From: Thermoplasmata archaeon
GTDB taxonomy: Archaea > Thermoplasmatota > Thermoplasmata > Lutacidiplasmatales > UBA184
Length of the DNA: 64,000 nucleotides
Direction: 5' to 3'
Assembly: GCA_022750155.1 (NCBI GenBank)
Contig: JAKIWG010000007.1
Coordinates: 1 to 64,000, forward strand
Of this stretch, positions 26,127 through 33,503 are shown one piece after another. The first letter of the stretch is position 1; every line of letters begins with the position of its first letter. Position numbers and translations under genes: made by a program. Under the pieces are notes generated by a model that was not told where the DNA came from, made no database searches, and was given only the letters and a program-made list of their open reading frames with translations.

Positions 26127-26372
26127 ATGACTACCGAAAGTGAATCATCCCCGGCAGCGAGGGAGGAACGGGCGTTCCGATGTGAACTATGCGGCGCCAG
26201 CATGACCGACGCCGCCGAGCTCCAAGGGCACGTGGACGGTCACGCCGAGCGGGTGGCCGAGGGTCTCCCGGCCGTCCCCGAAGGACCCAGCCTTCGCTGT
26301 GCGTTCTGCCCCGCCCTATTCGAAACCCCAGAGCAGGTGAAGGACCACCACGCGTCGGCGCACCACAAGTGA
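26127..26372 (+). CDS. Mini-protein with two C2H2 zinc fingers (paralogue)
   Basis: 81 residues, preceded by a GAGGGTGA ribosome binding site. Finger 1: CELC-x12-H-x3-H (C19, C22, H35, H39). Finger 2: CAFC-x12-H-x4-H (C58, C61, H74, H79). The spacing, the linker (HAERVAEG) and the end (DHHASAHHK) match the protein at 15659-15874, so they are recent paralogues. Possibly a small nucleic-acid- or protein-binding regulator; the target is unknown. Confidence 0.85.
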   Translation: MTTESESSPAAREERAFRCELCGASMTDAAELQGHVDGHAERVAEGLPAVPEGPSLRCAFCPALFETPEQVKDHHASAHHK

Positions 26373-26473
26373 GCCCGTAACGAAACCGACCGTTCCGTTC
26401 GTCCGTCCGGCAAGGGAGACCGCATCGCACCCGTAAGCGACCGAGAGACAGAGCGGAGGGGGGTCCTTTGGCC

Positions 26474-26632
26474 GTGTTCGACACAATGAGCTTGGCGCTG
26501 GTAGCCTTAGTGATCGGCGCGCTGGCGCTGGTCGCCGCTTGGCTGCTCCATTGGATCTTGCTCGTAGCGGGGGTCGTGCTGATCGCCCTCGGGGTCTACC
26601 TCGCATTCGGCGGTTCCTTGGGTCCCCTATAG
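26474..26632 (+). CDS. Very small membrane protein, two helices
   Basis: 52 residues from the GTG at 26474 (or 48 from the ATG at 26486). A GGAGGGG lies about 12 bases before the GTG. Nearly the whole protein is hydrophobic: MSLALVALVIGALALVAAWL and LLVAGVVLIALGVYLAFGG, forming a helical hairpin. No charged residues occur in the membrane part. It follows the zinc-finger gene on the same strand. Small hairpins of this sort are common in archaea, with unknown function. Confidence 0.6.
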   Translation: MFDTMSLALVALVIGALALVAAWLLHWILLVAGVVLIALGVYLAFGGSLGPL

Positions 26633-26934
26633 ATCGCCCTTGTCGGAGCGATTCGGGGGGGCCGCACGGGCCTTCCTCCTTTCTCGAAGCGAGGCGCGTC
26701 GCCCGGGCTCCGAGCCCAGCACTTCCTCGGAACCCCAGCGCCTCCGCGCGGAGTCCCCCCCTCGGCAGATCCGTTCTCCTTGAGATCCCTCGGACGAAGG
26801 CAGCCGGACCGCTCTGGCTCTCGGATGCGCTGGGTTCAATGTGGCTCCCCTGAAGGCAGCCCACTGTGATCGGTTACGACCTTCCCTCAACGATGATACC
26901 CCGACCGCCGAACTTCGTACTCAGGTCCCGAGGC

Positions 26935-27330
26935 ATGTCGAGCGCGAGCCGGTTCGGTTACCCGAGCATCGGTCACCTTCCGTTGGGGGTCGCTATCCTC
27001 GCCCTCCTGGTAGGGGTGTTCGGCTTCTTCGTGCTCCTCGTGGGGTTGGTGCTCTTGGTGTTCGGCACCGGCCTGGCGTTCGGGGCCGGCACGGTGACGG
27101 TCTTCGGCTCCGGCAGCACGGTCGCGGGACTTGTCCTGACGATCTTCGGGGTCCTGACCGTGGCCGTCGCCTCCGGGCTGTGGAGCCAAGAGCTGTGGGC
27201 GCTCGCGCTAGCGGTCTTGGTCCTGCTGTTCTACGGGGTCGTGGAGTTCCTCTCCCAAGCCTGGCTCGGATTCCTCCTCATCGGGGTGCTGCTGATCTAC
27301 CTCGTGGCGGTCTCGAACCACTTCGATTGA
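26935..27330 (+). CDS. Four-helix membrane protein (paralogue of 36051-36425)
   Basis: About 131 residues from the ATG at 26935; an earlier start at 26866 adds a polar stretch not shared with the paralogue. Four hydrophobic helices, beginning LPLGVAILALLVGVFGFFVL and ending LLIYLVAVSNHFD. The paralogue at 36051-36425 has matching sequence across nearly the whole length (LPLGVAIL, LWxQExWAL, VLVLLFYG, VSxHFD). The conserved Trp-rich loop between helices 3 and 4 may be functional. No characterised family is recognised. Confidence 0.75.
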   Translation: MSSASRFGYPSIGHLPLGVAILALLVGVFGFFVLLVGLVLLVFGTGLAFGAGTVTVFGSGSTVAGLVLTIFGVLTVAVASGLWSQELWALALAVLVLLFYGVVEFLSQAWLGFLLIGVLLIYLVAVSNHFD

Positions 27331-27370
27331 CCGGGACCGGATTCAGCGACTGCCAGATCACGGAGCGGCG

Positions 27371-27700
27371 ATGGGTTCGGTGGGTGATCTCCCTCACAGC
27401 GTCGGAAACGACCCCGTGGTCCTAGCGGGCAGCCCCACCCTCGAACCCGGCGAGGGACGACCGATCGCCGCCCGGTTCGGGTCGGCCTTCTACCTCGGCC
27501 CTTTCTTCTTGGTGGAGCGCGGCAGCTGGTTGGGTGTAGATGCCACGGCCCGGCGGACCTCCTGCTCCTCGGGCCCGCCGGACTTGCGGGCGCCGCTTAC
27601 ACGTTCGAACCCGCCCGGATCGTCCGGTTTCCCGGAGGCCGCAGCGGGTACCGAACGGGGGCGTCGTCCCGGCAGCAGGAATCTCCGACGCACGGACGGG
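27371..27700 (+). pseudogene. Possible broken ORF of unknown function
   Basis: The frame from the ATG at 27371 reads plausibly to about 27545 (GSAFYLGPFFLVERGSWLGV). After that a different frame reads like protein (ADLLLLGPAGLAGAAYTFEP, then ARIVRFPGG) to about 27660. A frameshift near 27550 would join them. No family is recognised. The rest of 27700-27950 shows no clear gene. Confidence 0.3.
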
Positions 27701-27982
27701 GTCGCCGTCGACGAGAACGGCGGTGGGAATGTCGCCGGGGCGCGGTCCGAGATGATACACCGGCCTCCGGGTCGGGAGGGGGCGATCGGACTCCGCTCCC
27801 CCGGGTCGCGTCACGATTGCGGGACGGCGCCGGAACCGCTTGACCTTGGCGCGCCGACCCTCGATCCTCCGCGCGGATCGGTCGATACCCGGCGCCCGGC
27901 GGCTCGGAGGACCTGACCGGAGGCCCCATTTCGGGGGAGTCCGTACCATAGCCATAAACAGGAACTCCGCGTAAATCGGGCG

Positions 27983-28678
27983 ATGCCACCGGACGACGAG
28001 AACGAACTACGGACGGCTTCCAGCGCCGGGCACCCGACCGCCCGCACTCCCCGGTGGCGCGGGGGACACGGGGCCGCCTCCGCCCTTCCGTACCTGGTGT
28101 CGATCGTCGTGACCCTCCTGGTCGCGTGGTTCGCCTTTGCGTTGATCACCGGTACCCCCGTCGGCCTGACGGTTCCGAAGCTGCCCATCCAGACCGTGAC
28201 CTCGACCACCCCCGTGGTCCTCACGATCAACAACCCGTTCGACACAGAGAACAACAGTTCGGCCGACCAGTTCTCTCCGGCGAACTTCACCGTCCCGTCG
28301 CACACCCTCCTCGAGATGACCTTCATCAATTACGACAAGGGGCAGAACCCTGTCACCACCCTCGAGGCCACGGTGAGCGGGTCGGTCGGAAACTGCGTCT
28401 ACCTCAACGCGACTCCGACCGCCCTCGGTCAGTGCGTACACGCGCTCCCGACTGGGTTCGTGACCCACACGTTCTCGTTCGTGAGCGGGGCGTACGCCGG
28501 GTTCAACATCCCGATCCCGTCGGCAGTGAACTCCGCGCCCGGCGGCATCGGGGCCAGCGTGACGTTCTTTGCGTACTTCAATCAAACCGGAACGTTCACC
28601 TGGAACTGCATTGCCCCCTGCGACCCCTGGTCCATGCAGACAAATGGGTTCATGACCGGCACGATGACGGTCACCTAG
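27983..28678 (+). CDS. Membrane-anchored cupredoxin-like protein of the cytochrome b operon
   Basis: 231 residues. A cytoplasmic polar start precedes one helix (about 35-57, YLVSIVVTLLVAWFAFALIT) that anchors a beta-rich extracellular domain. Likely copper ligands lie late in the domain: VTHTFSF supplies a His, and NCIAPCDPWSM supplies Cys, Cys and Met, in a cupredoxin-type loop similar to but not identical with the CuA loop of oxidase subunit II (its His is missing). It is first in a four-gene operon with a small membrane protein, Rieske and cytochrome b, so it probably accepts electrons from that complex. An AT-rich CCATAAAC about 30 bases upstream is a likely promoter. Confidence 0.65.
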   Translation: MPPDDENELRTASSAGHPTARTPRWRGGHGAASALPYLVSIVVTLLVAWFAFALITGTPVGLTVPKLPIQTVTSTTPVVLTINNPFDTENNSSADQFSPANFTVPSHTLLEMTFINYDKGQNPVTTLEATVSGSVGNCVYLNATPTALGQCVHALPTGFVTHTFSFVSGAYAGFNIPIPSAVNSAPGGIGASVTFFAYFNQTGTFTWNCIAPCDPWSMQTNGFMTGTMTVT

Positions 28679-28688
28679 AGCCCGACCC

Positions 28689-29168
28689 ATGCATCGTGCG
28701 TACCCACTTCGGCCCCGTCGCGTCGCGGCCGCCTGCTCCCGGGCCCGCGTCTTACACGTGGCGCTCTTCCTCCTCACGGTCTGCCTGCTGGACGTGGTGT
28801 GGGTGGTGCCCCCATCTCCGACGGGGTGGGCGGGGGGGAACCCCCCCGGGGGAGCCGCCCCGGTACCCGGGCTGGCGAGGGTCGCGTTCGCGGGCAACAG
28901 CGGTGGGGTATGCTCTACTTCCGGCTCCGTCTACCTCGGAGTCGATTGGAACTGTGTCGCGATCCTGAACCTGGTCGAGGTCGGGCTCATGCTCGCCGCG
29001 ATCCTCCTCGTAGCGTACATCTACTGGGACTCGGACGCTGCCGAGCTCCCGGGGGAGTCCGCGTCCGTCCCACTCACCGAAGAGGAATGGGCGGCGAACC
29101 GGGCGCTCCGAGCCGAACGGTTGCGGGCCGTGACTCCCGACCCGGAGGCGCCAGGGGAATCGCCGTGA
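28689..29168 (+). CDS. Two-helix membrane subunit of the Rieske/cytochrome b operon
   Basis: 159 residues. Helix 1 is at about 22-40 (VLHVALFLLTVCLLDVVWVV), helix 2 at about 93-113 (LNLVEVGLMLAAILLVAYIY), with a Gly/Pro-rich external loop containing two Cys (GGVCSTSG and DWNC) that could form a disulfide or bind metal. The C-terminal 45 residues are acidic and cytoplasmic. Its stop overlaps the Rieske GTG start (GTGA). Its position suggests an accessory subunit of the quinol-oxidising complex. No homology recognised. Confidence 0.65.
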   Translation: MHRAYPLRPRRVAAACSRARVLHVALFLLTVCLLDVVWVVPPSPTGWAGGNPPGGAAPVPGLARVAFAGNSGGVCSTSGSVYLGVDWNCVAILNLVEVGLMLAAILLVAYIYWDSDAAELPGESASVPLTEEEWAANRALRAERLRAVTPDPEAPGESP

Positions 29169-29998
29169 CCGAGGGGCCGACCGGACTGGCAACCGGGGCG
29201 GAAGACTGCGGGAATTGCCCGAGTGCCGGGGGTCAGTGGTACACGCTGGCGCCCTACCTGAACCAAGACGCCGTCGGGGTGGTCCGACGCGTGGCGCCGC
29301 TGGGGTCGTCTGGGCCCCCTGGGGCGGAGGCGGTCGACGAGGCGCGTCGTAATCTCATCAAGCTCGCTCTCATCGGCGGGGCCATCGCGGTGGGGGCCGC
29401 CGGCGGGGCGACCGCCCTGCGCTACCTGGAGCCGCCGGTCGCCGGCGCTTCGTCGTACCCGAAGGTCCAGTTGCTCTACGACGACGGCTCGCCGATCCTC
29501 GGCTCCCAGTATCGGTACCCTCCGGGCGCGACCGATCTGATCGTGTTCAACTACCCGCTCACGAACGAGCCGAACATACTGTTCAACCTTCCAGCCGCGG
29601 CCCCCAACGGCGTCGGGCCGAAGAGCACCCTGGTCGCGTACTCGGCGATTTGCCAGCACCTCGGGTGTGTCCCCCCGTACGTATCGTACTATCCGCCGGG
29701 TGCGTGTCCGTCGTTCAACGGCGGGAAGGCGATCATCCACTGCGTCTGCCACGGCTCGACGTACGACCCAGCGCAGGCCGCCACCGGGGGCGGCGCGGCG
29801 ATCCTGACCGGGCCGACGCAGCTCCCCCTCCCCCAGGTCCTTCTCGAGTGGGACTCAGCGACCGACTACCTGTTCGCCGTCGGGGTGATCGGTCCTCCCG
29901 TCCGGGGACATTCGAACACTCTCCTGGGGGGAAGTCCGGTCTCCTCGCCGCTCCAGCTCGAGGCGCCGCAATCGCCCACCCAACAGTGCCCGACGTAG
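29165..29998 (+). CDS. Rieske 2Fe-2S protein
   Basis: 277 residues from the GTG in the GTGA overlap; longer upstream ORF extensions are antisense-like. A twin-arginine motif (RRNLIKL, 61-67) precedes the single hydrophobic anchor, as usual for Tat-exported Rieske proteins. Cluster box 1 is CQHLGC (C163, H165, C168) and box 2 is CVCHGS (C193, C195, H196). The C163/H165/C193/H196 set holds the cluster, and C168/C195 should form the disulfide. It carries electrons from menaquinol through cytochrome b to an external acceptor, probably the cupredoxin. An N-terminal CGNC pair is unusual. Confidence 0.92.
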   Translation: MTEGPTGLATGAEDCGNCPSAGGQWYTLAPYLNQDAVGVVRRVAPLGSSGPPGAEAVDEARRNLIKLALIGGAIAVGAAGGATALRYLEPPVAGASSYPKVQLLYDDGSPILGSQYRYPPGATDLIVFNYPLTNEPNILFNLPAAAPNGVGPKSTLVAYSAICQHLGCVPPYVSYYPPGACPSFNGGKAIIHCVCHGSTYDPAQAATGGGAAILTGPTQLPLPQVLLEWDSATDYLFAVGVIGPPVRGHSNTLLGGSPVSSPLQLEAPQSPTQQCPT

Positions 29999-30007
29999 GA
30001 AGGGGCG

Positions 30008-31630
30008 ATGGAAGGAAAGGGGAACGTGGCGGATCCGCCGTCCCGCGTCGGTTACGGGGGGTTCAACCGTCTCCTCGACTGGGTCTGGAACTACATCGAG
30101 GAGCGGGTCGGGGTCTCGCGCTGGCCCCTGCGTCCCCAGCCTGCCTTCAGTTTCCGCCCGGCCTACTGGACGGGCGCCCTCGTCGCCGTCGCGTTCGTCG
30201 TCCAAGCGGTCTCCGGGATGTTGCTGCTGATCTACTACAACCCATCGGTCAGCCCCAGCACGACCGGCGGGGCGCCGGCGGCGTGGAGCTCGACGCAGTA
30301 CCTAATCCAGCAGGTCCCGTTCGGCCTCCTAGTCCTCACGGCCCACCTCTACGGGGCGTACGCCGTGATCTTCCTCGCGTTCATCCACTTCTTCCGCGGG
30401 TTCTACGCAGCGGCCTACAAGGCCCCCCGCGAAGCCTCGTGGTTGTTCGGCACCGTGCTACTGCTCTGCATGCTGGGGATGGGGTTCACCGGTTACCTGC
30501 TTCCCTACACCTCGCTCTCCGTCGGAGCGACGAACGTCGGGATCGCCCTAGCCACCGCAGCGGCCCCCATCGGGCCGATCGTCGCTCCGCTATTGCAGGG
30601 CGACGGAACCTACCAGGGACTGCTCTCGCGGATGTTCGCGTTCCACGTCGTCCTCATCCCCGCGGTTCTCGCCTTTCTCCTCTGGCTTCACGTGACGCTG
30701 TTCGAGACGCACGGAGTGGCGCCCCCGGCTTCGAGCGACCCCGGGGCGCGACGGACGCTCACCCACGAGGACGACAAGAAGCTCGGGAACTGGTTTCCCC
30801 GGATCTTCCTCTACGGGACCAAGTGGACGTTCGGCTACATCGGCGCCCTGCTCCTCATCGTCGCGGCATGGCCCACGGAGCTCGCGCCGGCGTTCGGTTC
30901 GGCGAACCAGTCCGGGGTCTCGCCCGAGCCCGACTGGTATTTCCTGTGGCTCTACAAGCTCGCGGATTTCCAGTATGTGAGTCCCCTTGTCGCGATGGGG
31001 GTCCTGGGGTTCATCGTCTTGGGCCTGCTGTTCCTCCCCTGGATCGAGCAGGTTCCCGGCCTGCTCTTCCCGCGGCTTCGCAATCCGCGGACCCACCCCA
31101 GGGACCGCCCGGTAATGATGTTCCTCGCCACGTTCCTCCTCTCCTTTTTTGTGCTCATGACCGTCTGGGGCGGCGTCATGCCCGGGGTCGTGATCCCGGT
31201 CTCGATGTACCTTGCCTACCTCGGGGGCCTTGCGGTCGTCGACGCGACCGTCATCCTGTTCTTCTGGGCGCGCTATCGCGAACGGTACGCGAGGCGCGTC
31301 GCCCGGGCGTTGTCGGGGACGGGGACTCCGACGGGGAGCAGTCGTTCCCCTGCCGAATTCCCGACGCGAGCGGACCTTCTCTCGGGCAGCCCCGGCTTCT
31401 GGACGCCGCGGTCGGCACTGGCCGTCATCCTCGTGGCGGGGCTCCTGGTGCCGCTGGGGTACGTGCTCACCCTCCCTTCGTTCACCACCGTCGGGGACCA
31501 GCGGGGCCTCGCGGTGGCGTTCGCCGTGATGGCGTTCGCGATCGCGGCAATCGTGCACCTGGTGGAGCAGAGCGAGCGGTTCCGGCACGCGAGCCGCGCG
31601 ATCCCCCCCGGAGTCGCTCCCGGACCGTAG
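30008..31630 (+). CDS. Cytochrome b of the quinol-oxidising (bc1/b6f-type) complex
   Basis: 540 residues, longer than typical cytochrome b (about 400) because of extra C-terminal helices. The heme ligands are H113 and H127 (H-x13-H) and H213 and H228 (H-x14-H). The Qo-site motif appears as PEPDWYFLW (306-314). About 12 membrane segments. N-terminal b6 domain and C-terminal subunit-IV-like domain are fused. It oxidises quinol in the membrane, translocating protons, together with the Rieske protein 9 bases upstream. No cytochrome c1 gene is present, as expected for archaea. The menaquinone methyltransferase at 58.6 kb fits as quinone source. Confidence 0.92.
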   Translation: MEGKGNVADPPSRVGYGGFNRLLDWVWNYIEERVGVSRWPLRPQPAFSFRPAYWTGALVAVAFVVQAVSGMLLLIYYNPSVSPSTTGGAPAAWSSTQYLIQQVPFGLLVLTAHLYGAYAVIFLAFIHFFRGFYAAAYKAPREASWLFGTVLLLCMLGMGFTGYLLPYTSLSVGATNVGIALATAAAPIGPIVAPLLQGDGTYQGLLSRMFAFHVVLIPAVLAFLLWLHVTLFETHGVAPPASSDPGARRTLTHEDDKKLGNWFPRIFLYGTKWTFGYIGALLLIVAAWPTELAPAFGSANQSGVSPEPDWYFLWLYKLADFQYVSPLVAMGVLGFIVLGLLFLPWIEQVPGLLFPRLRNPRTHPRDRPVMMFLATFLLSFFVLMTVWGGVMPGVVIPVSMYLAYLGGLAVVDATVILFFWARYRERYARRVARALSGTGTPTGSSRSPAEFPTRADLLSGSPGFWTPRSALAVILVAGLLVPLGYVLTLPSFTTVGDQRGLAVAFAVMAFAIAAIVHLVEQSERFRHASRAIPPGVAPGP

Positions 31631-32024
31631 CCCAGAGAAGCCCCCCGCGGGACCGATTGCCCGGGCCGGTGGAGAACCGCGGCGACCGAATGTCGATAGA
31701 CCGTCGGTCCCCGGCCTCGCCTCCTCCGCGAGCCGCGGCTGGCATCGGTTGCCCCCCGAGTTGCCGGGCCGCGAGCGCGGGCCGACCGGGGGAACCGGAC
31801 ACGACGGGGGCGTCGAGTCATCGAAGGAGGCAACATCCGCCTCCGCAATGTCCCGATGGCGGCGGAGACGCAAGATGCGGCTCCGTGAGGTACCGGCCCC
31901 TCCGGCTGGGAAGATCCGCGACCGTGCGTCCTGTATCCGCCCGGTGGTCGGGGGTACCCCCTCCTCCTTTCGGCACGTCCCGCCTTCCCGGCAGACGTAC
32001 GGCGAGTTCCCCTTCGAGATCACC
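31631..32024. other. 394-base intergenic region after cytochrome b
   Basis: No gene recognised. ORFs here are extensions of shadows of cytochrome b. AT-rich elements before 32025 are not evident. Confidence 0.4.
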
Positions 32025-32300
32025 ATGGCGAAAGTCACGATCGAACTCGTGTGCGTCAGCCTCCACATCCGCAATCTCGCCCGGTCGCTCCGCTTCTACC
32101 GGAACTTCGGATTCCGAATCCACAAGCGCGGGAGAGTGGATCTCCGCGGCGAGTGGGTCCACCTCAGGGGCCGCGGCGCGGCGCCTCGAGCGGAACGAGC
32201 GCCCCAGTGGGAGGCCGCGTTCACGAACCGGTCCCCAACCTTCTCCACCCACACGGGCGGAACCGCTACGCCGCCCAGCCGGATGACCGAGGCCCGCGAT
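32025..32300 (+). pseudogene. VOC/glyoxalase-like domain remnant
   Basis: The frame from the ATG at 32025 gives VCVSLHIRNLARSLRFYRNF, then GFRIHKRGRVDLRGEWVHLR, the first beta-alpha-beta half of a vicinal-oxygen-chelate domain. His near the start of the motif could be a metal ligand. Beyond about 32170 the homology jumps between frames (RRLERNERPSGRPR in one, SGSPF-like in another) and there is no intact second half. Probably a decayed dioxygenase/glyoxalase gene. Confidence 0.55.
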
Positions 32301-32367
32301 CGAACTGTTCGGCTCGAGGCCCGACCTCCTCGCGGTTGCCGGAGGAGGCGACCCGCGATTCTTTTCG

Positions 32368-32574
32368 CTAGGGGGGACAGGCCTCACCGGGCGCCCGAAG
32401 GGTATCGCCGAGCAACATGGACCGCTCTCTCGTGGAGAGCCCGGAGTGTCTCGAGCACAGATGCACCTCGAGGCTCGTCCTGCCGGCGTACGGCCCGCTG
32501 CACATCGGGCACAAGATTCTCGGGGAACTCCCCGAGAATCGTACGCAGGGACACCCGTAGACATGGCAGGGCAT
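32368..32574 (-). CDS. Possible C2H2 zinc-finger mini-protein
   Basis: 68 residues from the ATG at 32574. A single clear finger CPMC-x12-H-x4-H (CPMCSGPYAGRTSLEVHLCS, ending in RH) follows an N-terminal Cys-rich patch (MPCHVYGCPCVRF). The upstream ORF extension contains a further CGGC. A perfect inverted repeat lies inside the frame, which makes the coding call less sure. If real, it is the third small C2H2 protein in the window. Confidence 0.4.
   Translation of the reverse strand: MPCHVYGCPCVRFSGSSPRILCPMCSGPYAGRTSLEVHLCSRHSGLSTRERSMLLGDTLRAPGEACPP
32515..32540. repeat. Perfect 12-base inverted repeat with 2-base centre
   Basis: GATTCTCGGGGA at 32515-32526, AC, then its exact reverse complement at 32529-32540. 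The dyad could be an operator or a hairpin RNA; no T-run follows on either strand, so it does not look like a terminator. Confidence 0.6.
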
Positions 32575-32757
32575 CGGAGTGGAATGTCCGCGGGGGCGGA
32601 CGAAGCGGCCTCGACGACGCCCCACGGCTGCGGCCACCAGGTAATGGGTCCCGCGGATGTGGTCGCATCCCCCGCAGGGCACCAGACGAAGGATCCGACG
32701 TTGAGTAACCATTTCGATCTCGATGAGAGAAGACCCCGAACTGCCCTGAGGCGGCAA

Positions 32758-33162
32758 GCCGGAGTTCCCTCTAAGAGGCCCTCGATGCCCATTAAGCGTG
32801 CCTTGGAGAGCGAGACGCGGGCTGCGGCAGAAACCACGCCTCCTGGGAGCGCTAACGGAGGGACTCCGTCGAGGTGGAGGGGTCGGTTATTCCGGGGGAA
32901 CCCTCGCGCCACGAAGCATCCTACCCGCCGCCTACCCATCTTCCGACGCGGCGAGAGCGGCGGGGGCCCCTCGGCCCAGACCGCCACCACTCTCCCTGAT
33001 CGAGCGTCCTTCCCGAGGCAGTACCCCGCGTCCGATTCGAAAGCCGCGGGCCATCGCCCCCCCCGGGCCAGGAGGAGCGCCCGCGGGCCCCTGGAGGCGA
33101 GCGTTCGGGCCGCGCCCGACGGACCCGCTCCGGTACGGAAGTCGGCGAATTGGTGCAAGACC
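32758..33162. other. 405-base intergenic region
   Basis: No supported gene. ORFs overlap in all frames without protein-like composition. Confidence 0.4.
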
Positions 33163-33405
33163 CTACGACCGGGTCGCTCGGGCACGCCGGCTCGACCGGA
33201 CACGATTCTCGAAGCGGTGGGCGCCGTGCCGGGTCATCGTGCTCACGCGCTTGCCCGCGCGCGAAACGTCCTTGCCGACGGTCCGAGCGCCGCTCGCGAT
33301 CTTCCGGCCCGCCACGCCCATCCCGAGCTTGACGTCCCGACCGGCGGTCTTTGACCCTCGTACGACCTTCTTCTCGAGTTTCCGTCCCTGTGCTTTGATC
33401 GACAT
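33163..33405 (-). CDS. Small, highly basic protein (possible DNA-binding)
   Basis: 80 residues from the ATG at 33405. Extremely rich in Lys, Arg, Gly, Ala and Ser with a loose repeat of about 11 residues (VGKDVSRAGKRV, AGRKIASGARTV). It starts MSIKAQGRKLEKKV. No Cys, no hydrophobic core. The composition recalls histone-H1-like tails or chromatin proteins, but there is no fold signature. It lies 98 bases downstream of the PLD-family gene on the same strand. Confidence 0.55.
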   Translation of the reverse strand: MSIKAQGRKLEKKVVRGSKTAGRDVKLGMGVAGRKIASGARTVGKDVSRAGKRVSTMTRHGAHRFENRVRSSRRARATRS

Positions 33406-33503
33406 TTTCACGCCTGAACATCTGGCCATCACCGGGGCGGGTGTCAATGTCCCGCTTGGCTCGATTTGAGGCGAGCACGGGAGGTACGCCGCTCGCCCGA
33501 TCA

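Noticed and set aside
27983-28678. Cytochrome c oxidase subunit II
   Set aside because: The CuA loop lacks the expected His, and no subunit I is nearby; only a cupredoxin-like call is supported.
29650-32286. An 878-codon open frame overlapping Rieske and cytochrome b
   Set aside because: It is out of frame with two strongly supported genes and rich in Arg, Pro and Gly; it is a shadow of GC-rich coding sequence.
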